64,000 bases of DNA from Atlanticothrix silvestris CENA357 (lineage in GTDB: Bacteria > Cyanobacteriota > Cyanobacteriia > Cyanobacteriales > Nostocaceae), in NCBI RefSeq assembly GCF_016056295.1, contig NZ_JAECZB010000113.1, positions 1 to 64,000 of the forward strand. The letters run 5' to 3'. Under the pieces are notes generated by a model. That model did not search any database, had not been told where the DNA came from, and saw only the letters and a list, made by a program, of their open reading frames with translations. The translations under genes were made by a program, and so were the position numbers. Shown piece after piece: positions 48,952 to 58,244 of the stretch; positions within the stretch are counted from its first letter, which is position 1; the number at the start of each line of letters is the position of its first letter.

Positions 48952-49728
48952 ATGTCTGTGCCGCCACTGCGCCTCAGCAACAATTTTGATTCTTATATTA
49001 GTGGCGAGGTGATTATTCATCCGAGTGCAGTACTGGCACCTGGAGTGATACTCCAAGCGGCTGTTAACAGCAAGATAGTCATCGGCCCAGGGGTATGTAT
49101 TGGTATGGGTTCAATTCTCCAAGTTGATACAGGAACCTTAGAGGTAGAAGCAGGAGCGAACTTGGGAGCCGGTTTTTTGATGGTTGGCAAAGGTAAAATT
49201 GGCACAAATGCTTGTATTGGTTCAGCAACAACAGTTCTTAACTATTCGGTTGCACCGGGAGTAGTAATTCCACCTGGTTCACTTTTAGGAGACACCAGTA
49301 GGAAGATAGATGACCAAACACAACTAGAACCGTCCCCAGATAATGCTGTTTCTAACAATGTCGAGAAGCAGAAGCAACAGGACAATAGTGCAGAAGAAAA
49401 TGAGGATAAGGTAGTTTCCTCAACTAACCTCTCAGCATCGGCTTTTCTAGAATTTAAACAACGATTTTTTCATTCTGCTAACTCATCGCCCAATTCGCAA
49501 AGCCAGTCTCCTCCTGTAGAGTCAAGTGCTAATAGTAGCGGTGCTACAGAAGAAGCGTCCACAAACCCCAGTTTGCAAAACTCCGAATCCAACGAACCTC
49601 CTACAGAATCACCCAACAATTTCGGCAATCAAATTTATGGACAAGGAAGTATAAACAGGCTATTGACCACATTATTTCCCCATAGGCAATCCTTAAATAA
49701 TCAAATCTCTGACGATCAGTCTGAGTAA
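48952..49728 (+). CDS. ccmN: Carboxysome protein CcmN
   Basis: The 258-residue protein bridges CcmM and the shell. The N-terminal part is a hexapeptide-repeat helix (GEVIIHPSAVLAPGVILQAA, CIGMGSILQVDTG). A long Ser/Asn/Gln-rich linker follows, then an amphipathic C-terminal encapsulation peptide (QIYGQGSINRLLTTLFPHR). I chose the ATG at 48952. The frame is open from 48826, but those 42 codons translate a spacer repeat (actcaccacttaccactccc). It starts 155 nt after ccmM and 48 nt before ccmO. Confidence 0.93.
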   Translation: MSVPPLRLSNNFDSYISGEVIIHPSAVLAPGVILQAAVNSKIVIGPGVCIGMGSILQVDTGTLEVEAGANLGAGFLMVGKGKIGTNACIGSATTVLNYSVAPGVVIPPGSLLGDTSRKIDDQTQLEPSPDNAVSNNVEKQKQQDNSAEENEDKVVSSTNLSASAFLEFKQRFFHSANSSPNSQSQSPPVESSANSSGATEEASTNPSLQNSESNEPPTESPNNFGNQIYGQGSINRLLTTLFPHRQSLNNQISDDQSE

Positions 49729-49776
49729 GTGTTAATTGTAAGTTGTCGGTTTCGTGAGTATCTTGGGAAAATTCAC

Positions 49777-50607
49777 ATGGAAACATATAATCAACGTCCT
49801 CTTAACACAGTTCAGTCATCGCGTCGTCAAGACGACTTCAAAGACACTGCTTTGGGTTTAGTATCTACTGCCAGTTTTCCTGCGATCGTTGGTACGGCGG
49901 ATATGATGTTGAAATCAGCTGGGGTTCACCTCGTAGGATATGAAAAAATTGGCAGTGGTCATTGTACTGCAATTGTCCGTGGTGGAATTGCTGATGTCCG
50001 CTTGGCTGTTGAATCTGGTGTGCAAACTGCTGAACAGTTTGGGCAATTGATTTCTAGCTTAGTAATTCCTAGACCTTATCCGAACCTCGACATAGTGCTG
50101 CCAATTACTAACCGTCTCAGCAAATTTATGGAGGAGGGTAGTTACAGCCGCCTGAGCAATTTAGCCATTGGTTTAGTGGAAACACGGGGATTTCCGGCAA
50201 TGGTAGGCGCTTGTGATGCCATGCTCAAAGCCGCTGATGTGCAGCTAGCAGCTTATGAAAAAATTGGTGCTGGTTTATGTACAGCCATTATTCGTGGTTC
50301 CGTGGCTAATGTTGCGGTAGCAGTAGAAGCTGGTATGTATGAAGCAGAACGAATCGGGGAATTGAACTCAGTAATGGTGATTCCTCGACCATTAGATGAA
50401 TTGGAACTAACCCTGCCTATAGCAAGTTGTTGGATAGAAGAACGCCAACCTTTAAATTTGCCAATCAACATCAAAGAACAAGTTGCCGAATTAGAAGTAT
50501 TAGAGTTACCAGATAAGGGACAAATTGCTGAACGAGAAGTATTAGAGTTACCAGATTTAGCTCAGCTACCTGCAAAAATTGCTGAAGAATTATGGAACGA
50601 TGAATGA
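49777..50607 (+). CDS. ccmO: Carboxysome shell protein CcmO (double BMC domain)
   Basis: The 276-residue protein has two bacterial-microcompartment domains in tandem (ALGLVSTASFPAIVGTADMM and AIGLVETRGFPAMVGACDAM), so trimers mimic hexamers in the shell. I chose the ATG at 49777 (METYNQRPLN); a GTG at 49729 directly abuts the ccmN stop and is less likely. The C-terminal tail repeats the motif EVLELPD twice (around residues 242-265), an acidic extension of unknown role. It closes the ccmK-O run, and a LysR regulator follows 275 nt later. Confidence 0.93.
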   Translation: METYNQRPLNTVQSSRRQDDFKDTALGLVSTASFPAIVGTADMMLKSAGVHLVGYEKIGSGHCTAIVRGGIADVRLAVESGVQTAEQFGQLISSLVIPRPYPNLDIVLPITNRLSKFMEEGSYSRLSNLAIGLVETRGFPAMVGACDAMLKAADVQLAAYEKIGAGLCTAIIRGSVANVAVAVEAGMYEAERIGELNSVMVIPRPLDELELTLPIASCWIEERQPLNLPINIKEQVAELEVLELPDKGQIAEREVLELPDLAQLPAKIAEELWNDE

Positions 50608-50882
50608 TGAATGAGGAATCATGAATGATCAATTGTAGGCAATTTTCATTATGGTTCAATATTCAGCATTCATCTATTGACTGGAAGGCATCTTACGCTT
50701 TGCTTGTTGTTTTGATCATAACTTCTTGCTTCCATAAATAAAAGAACTTTCTTTTAATAGCGATGATAGATTTCTATCTATACTTAAACTCATAACTTTG
50801 TATGAGCAATACAACATTATTAGCAAGTATTTAGTGATACTAGTTTTATATCGATGAATCGCTATTAAGAGGAGAATTAACC

Positions 50883-51830
50883 TTGAACCAGGCTACGCTA
50901 CACCAGCTAAAGGTGTTCGAGGCGGCAGCACGACACAGTAGTTTCACTCGTGCTGCTGAGGAATTATTTTTGACCCAGCCTACTGTTTCTATGCAGATTA
51001 AGCAACTTACAAAATCGGTAGGTTTGCCATTATTTGAGCAAGTAGGAAAGCGCTTGTATCTGACAGAAGCAGGTCGGGAATTATTTGCTACTTGTCGGCA
51101 AATTTTTGAGACTATGGCCCAGTTTGAAATGAAAGTAGCAGATCTAAAAGGGTTAAAACAAGGACAATTACGCTTGGCAGCAATTACAACAGCAAAGTAT
51201 TTTATACCACGTTTGTTAGGGCCATTTTGTCAACTTTACCCAGGCATTGAGATTTCGCTACAAGTAACAAACCATGAGCGTATTTTAGAACGAATGCTCG
51301 GTAATCTGGATGACTTGTATATTATGAGTCAAGTTCCAGAACATTTAGATGTAAGTTATCAGCCATTTTTAGACAATCCTTTAGTAGTGATTGCACCTGC
51401 TTATCATCCTCTAGCTCATGAGAAAAATATCCCCATCGAACGTTTGGCTCAGGAACCTTTTATTATGCGAGAACCGGGTTCAGGAACACGTCGCACCGTC
51501 CAAAAGCTCTTAGATGAAGAGGGGATAAAGGTGAAAGTGAAGTTAGAATTAGGAAGCAATGAAGCGATTAAGCAAGCGATCGCCGGCGGCTTAGGAATTT
51601 CTATTTTATCGCGTCATACTTTATTAACAGATGCTTCAGAGTTCACCATTCTAGATGTACAACAGTTTCCCATTAAGCGAATGTGGTACGTAGTTCACCC
51701 AGCTGGCAAACAGTTGTCTATTGTTGCTCGTACCTATTACGATTATTTAATTGATGCAGCACAGCAATTCGTGGAAAAAACCACCAATGCTTCTCTGAAG
51801 TTAAAGACGGCTGAGTCAGTCCAAGAATGA
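50883..51830 (+). CDS. LysR-type regulator of CO2-concentrating genes (CbbR/CmpR/CcmR group)
   Basis: The 315-residue protein has an N-terminal winged helix (FEAAARHSSFTRAAEELFLTQ, PTVSMQIKQLTKSVG) and a periplasmic-binding-like effector domain (about 90-300). That domain has the PGIEISLQVTNHERILERML segment of the CbbR/CmpR subgroup. Relatives sense photorespiratory or Calvin-cycle metabolites and control bicarbonate uptake and carboxysome genes. Its place right after ccmO fits this role; I recall the equivalent Anabaena gene being studied as cmpR. The start is TTG at 50883, supported by a strong gaggag ribosome-binding site, which suggests modest expression. Confidence 0.88.
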   Translation: MNQATLHQLKVFEAAARHSSFTRAAEELFLTQPTVSMQIKQLTKSVGLPLFEQVGKRLYLTEAGRELFATCRQIFETMAQFEMKVADLKGLKQGQLRLAAITTAKYFIPRLLGPFCQLYPGIEISLQVTNHERILERMLGNLDDLYIMSQVPEHLDVSYQPFLDNPLVVIAPAYHPLAHEKNIPIERLAQEPFIMREPGSGTRRTVQKLLDEEGIKVKVKLELGSNEAIKQAIAGGLGISILSRHTLLTDASEFTILDVQQFPIKRMWYVVHPAGKQLSIVARTYYDYLIDAAQQFVEKTTNASLKLKTAESVQE

Positions 51831-51959
51831 AATTTGTTTATGAATGGCAATGATTACTGGTGTAGATGAATCGACACAAACTGCTGGTTTTGTTAGTGTT
51901 TTGTGTTAAATAGTTGTAAAGCTGGTAATATTTGTGCAGATTTGTTACCAACATGATGC

Positions 51960-52757
51960 CTAGCCTTGCTTAGATAAAGCATCTGTCAACTGATGTTTTT
52001 GATTAAATAGTGCTAAAAATGCCAGCATTACAACTCCTATTGTGGCGATCGCAGTTCCTGATGCTTGAGCAAAAATAATTACAATTTGGTAGCGAATAGC
52101 ATCTACAGGACTAGCACCAGCCAAAATTTGACCAGTCATCATTCCTGGTAGACTAACCAACCCCATCACCATCATTGAGTTAATAGTCGGAATCATCCCA
52201 ATTCTTAATGCTTCTCTAATCGGTTGATGTGCAGCTTCCCAACGAGTTGCTCCTAAAGTCAATAATGCTTCTATTTGTTCTCGGCGATTAGTCAAATCCT
52301 CCATAAAACGCTCTAACGCCAGAGAAGTACCCGTCAGAGCATTACCCAAAATCATCCCCAACAAAGGAATCAGATACTGGGGGTCATACCAAGGATGTAC
52401 TTGAATAATCCCCCTGACAGTGAAGCCTGTAACTATAAATGAACCACACAATAGAGAGAAAAAATTATTCCAGTAAATACTGCCAAATCGTCGGCGAGTC
52501 CGGTTGACACTTGATATACCCGCCATAATAGTCATAGCTAGAGCCACAAGTATAATTAATACTGGATTACGAAGAGTAAACACCCATTGCAATAAGTATC
52601 CTACAAGCAGCAATTGCACTACCATGCGTACTGAAGCGATCAAAAGGCTTTGACCTAGCCCTAACTTTAAAGCAAAAGAAAGGCCTATATTAATGAGAAT
52701 AAATAAAGCTGCTAAAGCGAGTTGGGCGTAACTAATAGAAATATAACTAGCTGTCAT
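51960..52757 (-). CDS. fetB: FetB-type ABC transporter permease (iron export)
   Basis: The 265-residue membrane protein matches the UPF0014/FetB family. It has about seven helices and the motif GMILGNALTGTSLALERFME in the central loop, followed by LTLGATRWEAAHQPIREALR, the probable ATPase-coupling helix, and SLPGMMTGQILAGASP. In E. coli FetAB exports iron and protects against oxidative stress. Its start overlaps the stop of the ATPase gene by one base (TAATG), a strong sign of coupled translation. It converges with the LysR gene. Confidence 0.88.
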   Translation of the reverse strand: MTASYISISYAQLALAALFILINIGLSFALKLGLGQSLLIASVRMVVQLLLVGYLLQWVFTLRNPVLIILVALAMTIMAGISSVNRTRRRFGSIYWNNFFSLLCGSFIVTGFTVRGIIQVHPWYDPQYLIPLLGMILGNALTGTSLALERFMEDLTNRREQIEALLTLGATRWEAAHQPIREALRIGMIPTINSMMVMGLVSLPGMMTGQILAGASPVDAIRYQIVIIFAQASGTAIATIGVVMLAFLALFNQKHQLTDALSKQG

Positions 52758-53458
52758 TATTCGTAAATTTTCAAGTTAATTTGACGATTTGTAATGCGCT
52801 GCAATTGTGCAGAATCGTGACTTGTCCAAAGATATGCTCGTTGGGGTTCTTCTTGTTGCCAAGCTGCAACCAAAGTTTCTAAACAATTGGCTGTGGCGGT
52901 ATCTAATGAGGCGGTAGGTTCATCGAGTAGCAACACTAAAGGTGATAGTTGTAAAGCACGCAAAAAAGCCACAATCTGAGCTTCACCACCGGAAATTACG
53001 CTCACAGAACGTTGTAAAAAATCAGCAGGTTTATGTAAAAGTTGTAAATAATTGAGAATTACCTTACGAGTGTAAACTTGCTGGCGATGAATTGCTAAAC
53101 GGTAAATTTGCTGGAGATTATCTTCTACAGTTCCTTCCCAAAGTGCAGGGCGCTGGTGGAGATAGATAACTTGAGAGCGATAGTGTGGTGTATAGCAAGA
53201 ATCGATAGGTTTTCCTTGAAAAAAGATGTATCCTGCTTGTATCGGATCAAGACTAGCGATCGCTCTGAGTAACTGACTTTTACCAGAACCAGAAGCACCA
53301 ACTACAGCCACGCGTTCTCCCGGTAGAAGTTCAAAATTTAAATTTTGCCACAACCATTGATTTTGGATTTTTCTACCTAAGCCTTGTACTGATAAAATTG
53401 GGGCGTTAGTCAATGATTTAGAATTAGTAATAGAGTTTTTGCTAAGTCCGTCGCTCAT
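52757..53458 (-). CDS. fetA: FetA-type ABC transporter ATP-binding protein
   Basis: The 233-residue ATPase has Walker A GASGSGKSQ, the unusual signature VISGGEAQIV, Walker B LVLLLDEPTASLD and the switch His in TSHDSAQL. The short length and signature fit FetA/YbbL rather than a generic importer ATPase. It is translated just before fetB with a one-base overlap. The pair would act in the plasma membrane, most likely on iron. Confidence 0.86.
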   Translation of the reverse strand: MSDGLSKNSITNSKSLTNAPILSVQGLGRKIQNQWLWQNLNFELLPGERVAVVGASGSGKSQLLRAIASLDPIQAGYIFFQGKPIDSCYTPHYRSQVIYLHQRPALWEGTVEDNLQQIYRLAIHRQQVYTRKVILNYLQLLHKPADFLQRSVSVISGGEAQIVAFLRALQLSPLVLLLDEPTASLDTATANCLETLVAAWQQEEPQRAYLWTSHDSAQLQRITNRQINLKIYE

Positions 53459-53493
53459 TCAGATTTTTTTAGTAGTTTCTTGAAATATGAAAA

Positions 53494-54264
53494 TTATGCT
53501 GGCAATTGATATTGCAAATATTTAGCCAAGTTTTCCAGTACCAAATTTTGGTCAGAATGTAGGAAAAAGTGGTCGCCGGGAAACGTATGTAAAGAAAAAG
53601 CGCCCTTTGTCTGATTTTGCCATGCTTGTAGTTCATTACAACTCACTTCTAAATCTTTTAATCCGCCAAAAGCAGTGATGGGACATTCTAGAAGTGATTC
53701 AGGAATATAAACGTAAGTTTCCAAAACTGCAAAATCAGCCCTGAGTATTGGCAGAAATAGTTGCATCAGTTCTGCATTTTCTAATACTGTTTTTGGTGTA
53801 CCGTTGAGATGGCGCAGTTCCTCGATAAAAGCAGGTTCAGGAAGATTATGAATTGGTGGTTTTGAATTGGGAATCTGGGGGGCGCGACGACCAGATACAA
53901 ATAAGTGAACTGGGCTAATACTATATTTGTTGCGGAGTAGACGGGCTAATTCAAAGCTGACTAAACCACCCATACTGTGGCCAAAAAAGGCGAATGGTTT
54001 GTCTAAATATGGTTGAATGTGAGATGCGATCGCATCTACAAGCGGCTGTATTTTATTAAAGGGCGGTAAATTAATTTGCCTACCTCGACCAGGAAGTTCG
54101 ATTGCACAAACTTCTACATTTGTTGGTAGAGAGTCTGGCCAAGTGCGATAAATAAGAGAACTACCACCCGCATAAGGAAAGCAAAACAAACGCAAAGCTG
54201 TTTGAGGATTAGGTTTAGGGCAAATTATCCAAGAGTTAAAATTTGATATGGTTGTCTTCATCAC
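53494..54264 (-). CDS. Type II thioesterase (alpha/beta hydrolase)
   Basis: The 256-residue enzyme resembles GrsT/TEII proteins that clear misprimed acyl or aminoacyl groups from nonribosomal peptide and polyketide synthases. Visible features are LFCFPYAGGSSLIYRTW, the nucleophile S97 in GHSMGG, the Asp in FGGLKDLEV and the His in PGDHFFL. No synthetase gene is in the window, so its partners are elsewhere. The gene lies on the minus strand between fetA and a penicillin-acylase gene, 107 nt from the latter. Confidence 0.88.
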   Translation of the reverse strand: MMKTTISNFNSWIICPKPNPQTALRLFCFPYAGGSSLIYRTWPDSLPTNVEVCAIELPGRGRQINLPPFNKIQPLVDAIASHIQPYLDKPFAFFGHSMGGLVSFELARLLRNKYSISPVHLFVSGRRAPQIPNSKPPIHNLPEPAFIEELRHLNGTPKTVLENAELMQLFLPILRADFAVLETYVYIPESLLECPITAFGGLKDLEVSCNELQAWQNQTKGAFSLHTFPGDHFFLHSDQNLVLENLAKYLQYQLPA

Positions 54265-54371
54265 AATATAAATTATGAGGGGATAATAAGTTCGTAATCA
54301 GAACTTTAGTCCTGTGTTTTTAAGCACTTAAGTGCTTACTACGAACCTATTAAAATTAATGGGACAGTCCG

Positions 54372-56492
54372 CTACTGATCAAATACTTTGCGTTCTTCTA
54401 AGTGAACTGTAATTTCTTGTCGAGTTCGCCAAACCGGACGCAACTGCTTGCGAGCAAATAGTTGCAGCTGATCTCCAACATGGGGTGAATTAGGTTGAGT
54501 AGCATTACCGTAACTGGTGAGAGCCATTGCTTTTACTGGCTGGGAAAACTCCACAGCAGCAACGTAAGAGTCACCACTAACTGCTTGAAAGCGTCCATCA
54601 CCTGCTGGGGCAAAATCAACTACGCGGAAAATGCCTTTATCTTCATCGCCACCGTTAGCAGGTAAGTCTAAATTAACAGACTGCAATCGGAAAACATCAC
54701 CCCAGGCTACATCTATGGTTCCATAAGCTTTTGTTAGTTTTTTTGCTGCATCTGCCAATTTTTTAACTGCATTTTCAGGATCAGCCAAACCATTTGGTGT
54801 TGTGCGTGGTGATTTTTCATTCCAAGGGTTTTTAAATAACGTATCTAAGTCTAGATCCTCAACCCAAGTACTAAATAGTACAGCACCTCGGCTATTTGCA
54901 TCGGCTTTACGATCCCAAGATGCTAAAACTTCGGCGGCGCGATGTGTTAATTCATCTTTTTGCTGTTGAGCAACCAAAATCAAATCATCAAGAATCCTAT
55001 CTGCCAGTTCCATCTGAGTAGAATGCTTATAAGCAATCATTTCCTCAAAGGAAATACTTTCATCTTCATCTAACATCCTGACGGAACGCTGCGCCCGAAA
55101 GTCCATCGGCCCCCGTGGTGCCATGTAGGCAGGATAATCATCTGCTTTGATAGCAGTTGGAAAAGTAGCTGTCCAAGGTGGATCATTGGCATTTTGCACC
55201 CAGCCACTGGGGGGATCAATGACTTTTGGTAAATCTTGGTAAGGGTGAATCTTAGTCCACAAAGTTTTAGATGTTTCGCCAGGAATCAGGTTTTGCCAGT
55301 ATGCAAAATCTCCTTCTTTGCGTATAGGAACCATACCATTGAACAGGTGCATAACATGCCCCTCACGGTCAGCATAAATCACAGTAAACATGGGGAGTTG
55401 CAAGCGTTGCACTACCTTCTGAAATTGGGTAAGGTTTGTGGCGCGTGCCATATCCCACCATTGTTCTAATACATTTGGTCTATCTTCACCAACAACACGC
55501 AATGCTACGGCATTACCTTCTTTCTCGGTGATTATAGGGCCGTGAACAGAACTTTTAACTGAGAATATTTGCTCGCGTAACTTGCCATTTTTCTGCTTCA
55601 CCTTTAATAAAGAGGTTGTTGTGTTAAATGGCTGAACTTTGCCATCAAAAAGATAGCCGCCTTTTTGCAATTTCAGTTTGTAGGCATCCCAACCATCATG
55701 AGTATTGACAGTATGAGTCCAACCTAAATTATCATTGAAGGCGATCGCTAACACCGGAATACCTACCAGCGTTGCCCCATAAGCATCAATCCCAGGAGCA
55801 GTTATTTGAGCTTCATACCACAAAAATAAATCTCCCCAAGGCAAGTGAGGATTGGCCAATAGCATGGCTTTCTTACTAGCAGATCGTTTTGGTGTGATCG
55901 CCCAACCATTAGAAGCAGCTGGAGACGCTGAATGGGGAATATCTGCAACACTCCCTTGATTAACTACAAAAGTAAAAAGCAGTACCCGCTGCAAGTGAGC
56001 AAGTACATCTTCTGGCGTTACAGGTAACACTACTTTTACTTCATCGTCAATTAGATCGGGATGCTCTTTGGCATAAGTATTAATTCCAGATGCAAAAGCT
56101 TGGAGATAAACACGAAAAGCAGAACTCTGCTTTTTATACCAAGTGCTGGCTCGTTTGGGTACACCCATTGTCAGTACCCATTTGTCTGAATCTAAATAAT
56201 CCTCTCCCCAATACTCGGCAGCGCGTCCCCGTGCTTGACCGTAAAGGCGCAATAGCAAGTTAGCATGACTTTGCATCTGCGCCCAACCAAAAGCATGAAA
56301 AGTACCTTGGACGTTATTACCGTAAATATGGGGAATGCCATAAGTGTCCCAAAGGATTTCGGTATTTTTAGGTGCAGAACTAAAACTTTGGCTGCCCACA
56401 ACCAAAGTCAAGATTATACTGAGTATAAAAGGTAAAAATCTTTGTGATGTTTTGTTCCAGCCCCAAGACTGACTTTTAGCAGCAAAAAACAT
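54372..56492 (-). CDS. Penicillin acylase family Ntn-hydrolase (AiiC/PvdQ-like)
   Basis: The 706-residue precursor has a signal sequence (FLPFILSIILTLVVGSQSFS). The N-terminal alpha part carries GIPHIYGNNVQGTFHAFGWA. The autoprocessing nucleophile is S194 in AASNGWAI, where the chain would be cut to expose the catalytic serine. The beta chain follows with LANPHLPWGDLFLWYEA and FNDNLGWTHTVNTHDGWDAY. Characterised relatives include Anabaena AiiC, which degrades N-acyl homoserine lactones, and Pseudomonas PvdQ, which matures the siderophore pyoverdine. Substrate cannot be read from sequence. It would act in the periplasm. Confidence 0.88.
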   Translation of the reverse strand: MFFAAKSQSWGWNKTSQRFLPFILSIILTLVVGSQSFSSAPKNTEILWDTYGIPHIYGNNVQGTFHAFGWAQMQSHANLLLRLYGQARGRAAEYWGEDYLDSDKWVLTMGVPKRASTWYKKQSSAFRVYLQAFASGINTYAKEHPDLIDDEVKVVLPVTPEDVLAHLQRVLLFTFVVNQGSVADIPHSASPAASNGWAITPKRSASKKAMLLANPHLPWGDLFLWYEAQITAPGIDAYGATLVGIPVLAIAFNDNLGWTHTVNTHDGWDAYKLKLQKGGYLFDGKVQPFNTTTSLLKVKQKNGKLREQIFSVKSSVHGPIITEKEGNAVALRVVGEDRPNVLEQWWDMARATNLTQFQKVVQRLQLPMFTVIYADREGHVMHLFNGMVPIRKEGDFAYWQNLIPGETSKTLWTKIHPYQDLPKVIDPPSGWVQNANDPPWTATFPTAIKADDYPAYMAPRGPMDFRAQRSVRMLDEDESISFEEMIAYKHSTQMELADRILDDLILVAQQQKDELTHRAAEVLASWDRKADANSRGAVLFSTWVEDLDLDTLFKNPWNEKSPRTTPNGLADPENAVKKLADAAKKLTKAYGTIDVAWGDVFRLQSVNLDLPANGGDEDKGIFRVVDFAPAGDGRFQAVSGDSYVAAVEFSQPVKAMALTSYGNATQPNSPHVGDQLQLFARKQLRPVWRTRQEITVHLEERKVFDQ

Positions 56493-56514
56493 TGTATGTG
56501 GTTGTAGTAAAAGA

Positions 56515-57330
56515 TTAAAGACTGCTCTTGCTCAAATGCAATTTCGACTTGTGGCAAGAAGGAACACACATTGGTGTACCGACTAAGGGATCACGAACAA
56601 TGCGGCATTCCAAATTAAAAACTTCCCGCACCATTTCTTCTGTCATCACTTCTGCTGGCTCACCTTGAGCAAAAATCCTACCTTCTCGTACCATCAACAG
56701 GTAATCAGCATATCTACAAGCTTGGTTCAAGTCATGCAGAACCATGACAATTGTCCGCCCCTTAGTGCAATTCAACTCGTAGAGCAAATCTAATAACTCT
56801 ACTTGGTGTGCTAAATCCAAAAAAGTGGTAGGTTCATCCAACAGCAAAATCTCTGTATCCTGTGCCAGCGCCATTGCCACCCAAGCCCGTTGTCGCTGTC
56901 CACCAGAGAGGGTGTCTAAGACTCGGTCTGCCAGGTTGATCATTCCCGTAATTTCTAGCGCTTCTTCTACAATCTGCTCATCCTCTTTTGACCATTGTTG
57001 CAACCAACTTTGGTAAGGATAGCGACCAAAAGCCACTAAATCTTTGACGGTTAAACCCTCCGGTGCTACAGGGCCTTGAGTGAGGATTCCTAGTTCTTTT
57101 GCTACTTCTTGTGCTGATAGTTTGTTTAAAGATTTACTGTCCAAATAAACCTTACCTGTTCGTGGCTTGATTAATCTTGCCAAACCCCGTAGTAGTGTAG
57201 ATTTACCGCAGCCGTTAGAGCCAACCAAAACAGTAATTTTTCCGCTTGGTATGGTTACATGCAGATCATTGATAATAGACACATTATCGTATCCCAAAGA
57301 CAAGTTTTTGGCTGACAGTTGTTTTTTCAT
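56515..57330 (-). CDS. FecE/FhuC-type ABC transporter ATP-binding protein
   Basis: The 271-residue ATPase belongs to the iron-siderophore/cobalamin importer group. It has Walker [27 protein letters not shown], Walker [13 protein letters not shown] and the HDL switch ([15 protein letters not shown]). Between them is the FecE-type loop GRYPYQSW. The end is cysteine-containing ([11 protein letters not shown]). No permease or substrate-binding protein gene lies beside it, so it probably serves permeases encoded elsewhere. It begins the leftward run that includes the acylase (22 nt away), thioesterase and fetAB. Confidence 0.87.
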   Translation of the reverse strand: MKKQLSAKNLSLGYDNVSIINDLHVTIPSGKITVLVGSNGCGKSTLLRGLARLIKPRTGKVYLDSKSLNKLSAQEVAKELGILTQGPVAPEGLTVKDLVAFGRYPYQSWLQQWSKEDEQIVEEALEITGMINLADRVLDTLSGGQRQRAWVAMALAQDTEILLLDEPTTFLDLAHQVELLDLLYELNCTKGRTIVMVLHDLNQACRYADYLLMVREGRIFAQGEPAEVMTEEMVREVFNLECRIVRDPLVGTPMCVPSCHKSKLHLSKSSL

Positions 57331-58244
57331 TGCATTCTTTTTTAGTCATTGCTTACGGTTGCAGATTAACAATCACCACGTCCCACGAAAGCTAAGAAGT
57401 AAAATATTATTGCTGTTGTCCCAGACCTTAAAAAAGTAAATTCAAATTAATCCTCTATGGTCAGTAGAGGCTAGTTAGTTCCTTATTGTGAAGGTGAAAA
57501 AACTGATATTTATAATAATCTTTAAGATCACATCAATTGTTAATCTGCGTTCATATATCTGCTGTATCTGGTAGAGAGAAACAAAAATCATCGTTTTTTT
57601 TGTAGTTTGTCAAGCCTTAATGAAATTATCCAAGCATTAAAGATTCAACACCTCTTTTATGACAAATTGTTGACGGTGAATGATGCGATATCCAAAATGT
57701 AACTGTTTAATCGTCAAGGCGATCGCCACCATAATAAAGCTCAGTAGCGACTAGAGGATAACCCCACACCGCTAAACAGTTTGCTGATTTCCATCTACTG
57801 CCCCTATAAAAAGTAGTTGTTGCTTATCAGATGAAATAGATTCGCAACAAAACAGTAAAATAAAATAGAACTTATGTCAAGTAGGTAGATTTTTGGATTA
57901 CGATAAATTACTATCAACGGAAATAAATTTTTGGTTGTTTTGAATTTTAATTACGGTTATTTGGCAATAGTTATAGAATTATTTATGACTTTATATTTAC
58001 GTCTGATTACTTTAGCTGGAAAATTTAATAATAAAAACTCTCAATAAATTACTCGTCTTGTTTAAGACACCAGACGCGATAAATCGCCGTCTCTACAAAG
58101 GACTGATTATTGTCAAGCGAGAAAACTTTAGCTCTAAGCCAAGGATGCGTGCGATATCTCACCCCTAGGTCATTGAAGCTGCAAACCCTTATTTGCTAAG
58201 ATTTTTCATGCGAAAACATTGAAACACAGCAACTCCTCATCACC
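57331..58244. other. 914-bp spacer, no gene recognised
   Basis: AT-rich spacer between two divergent genes. It holds a small hairpin (cctcta/tagagg, 57452-57470) and a degenerate copy of the agacgcgattaatcgcgtct repeat near 58072-58098. I saw no tRNA, no coding frame and no known regulatory motif. A Fur-box search would be worthwhile for the ATPase promoter. Confidence 0.45.
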
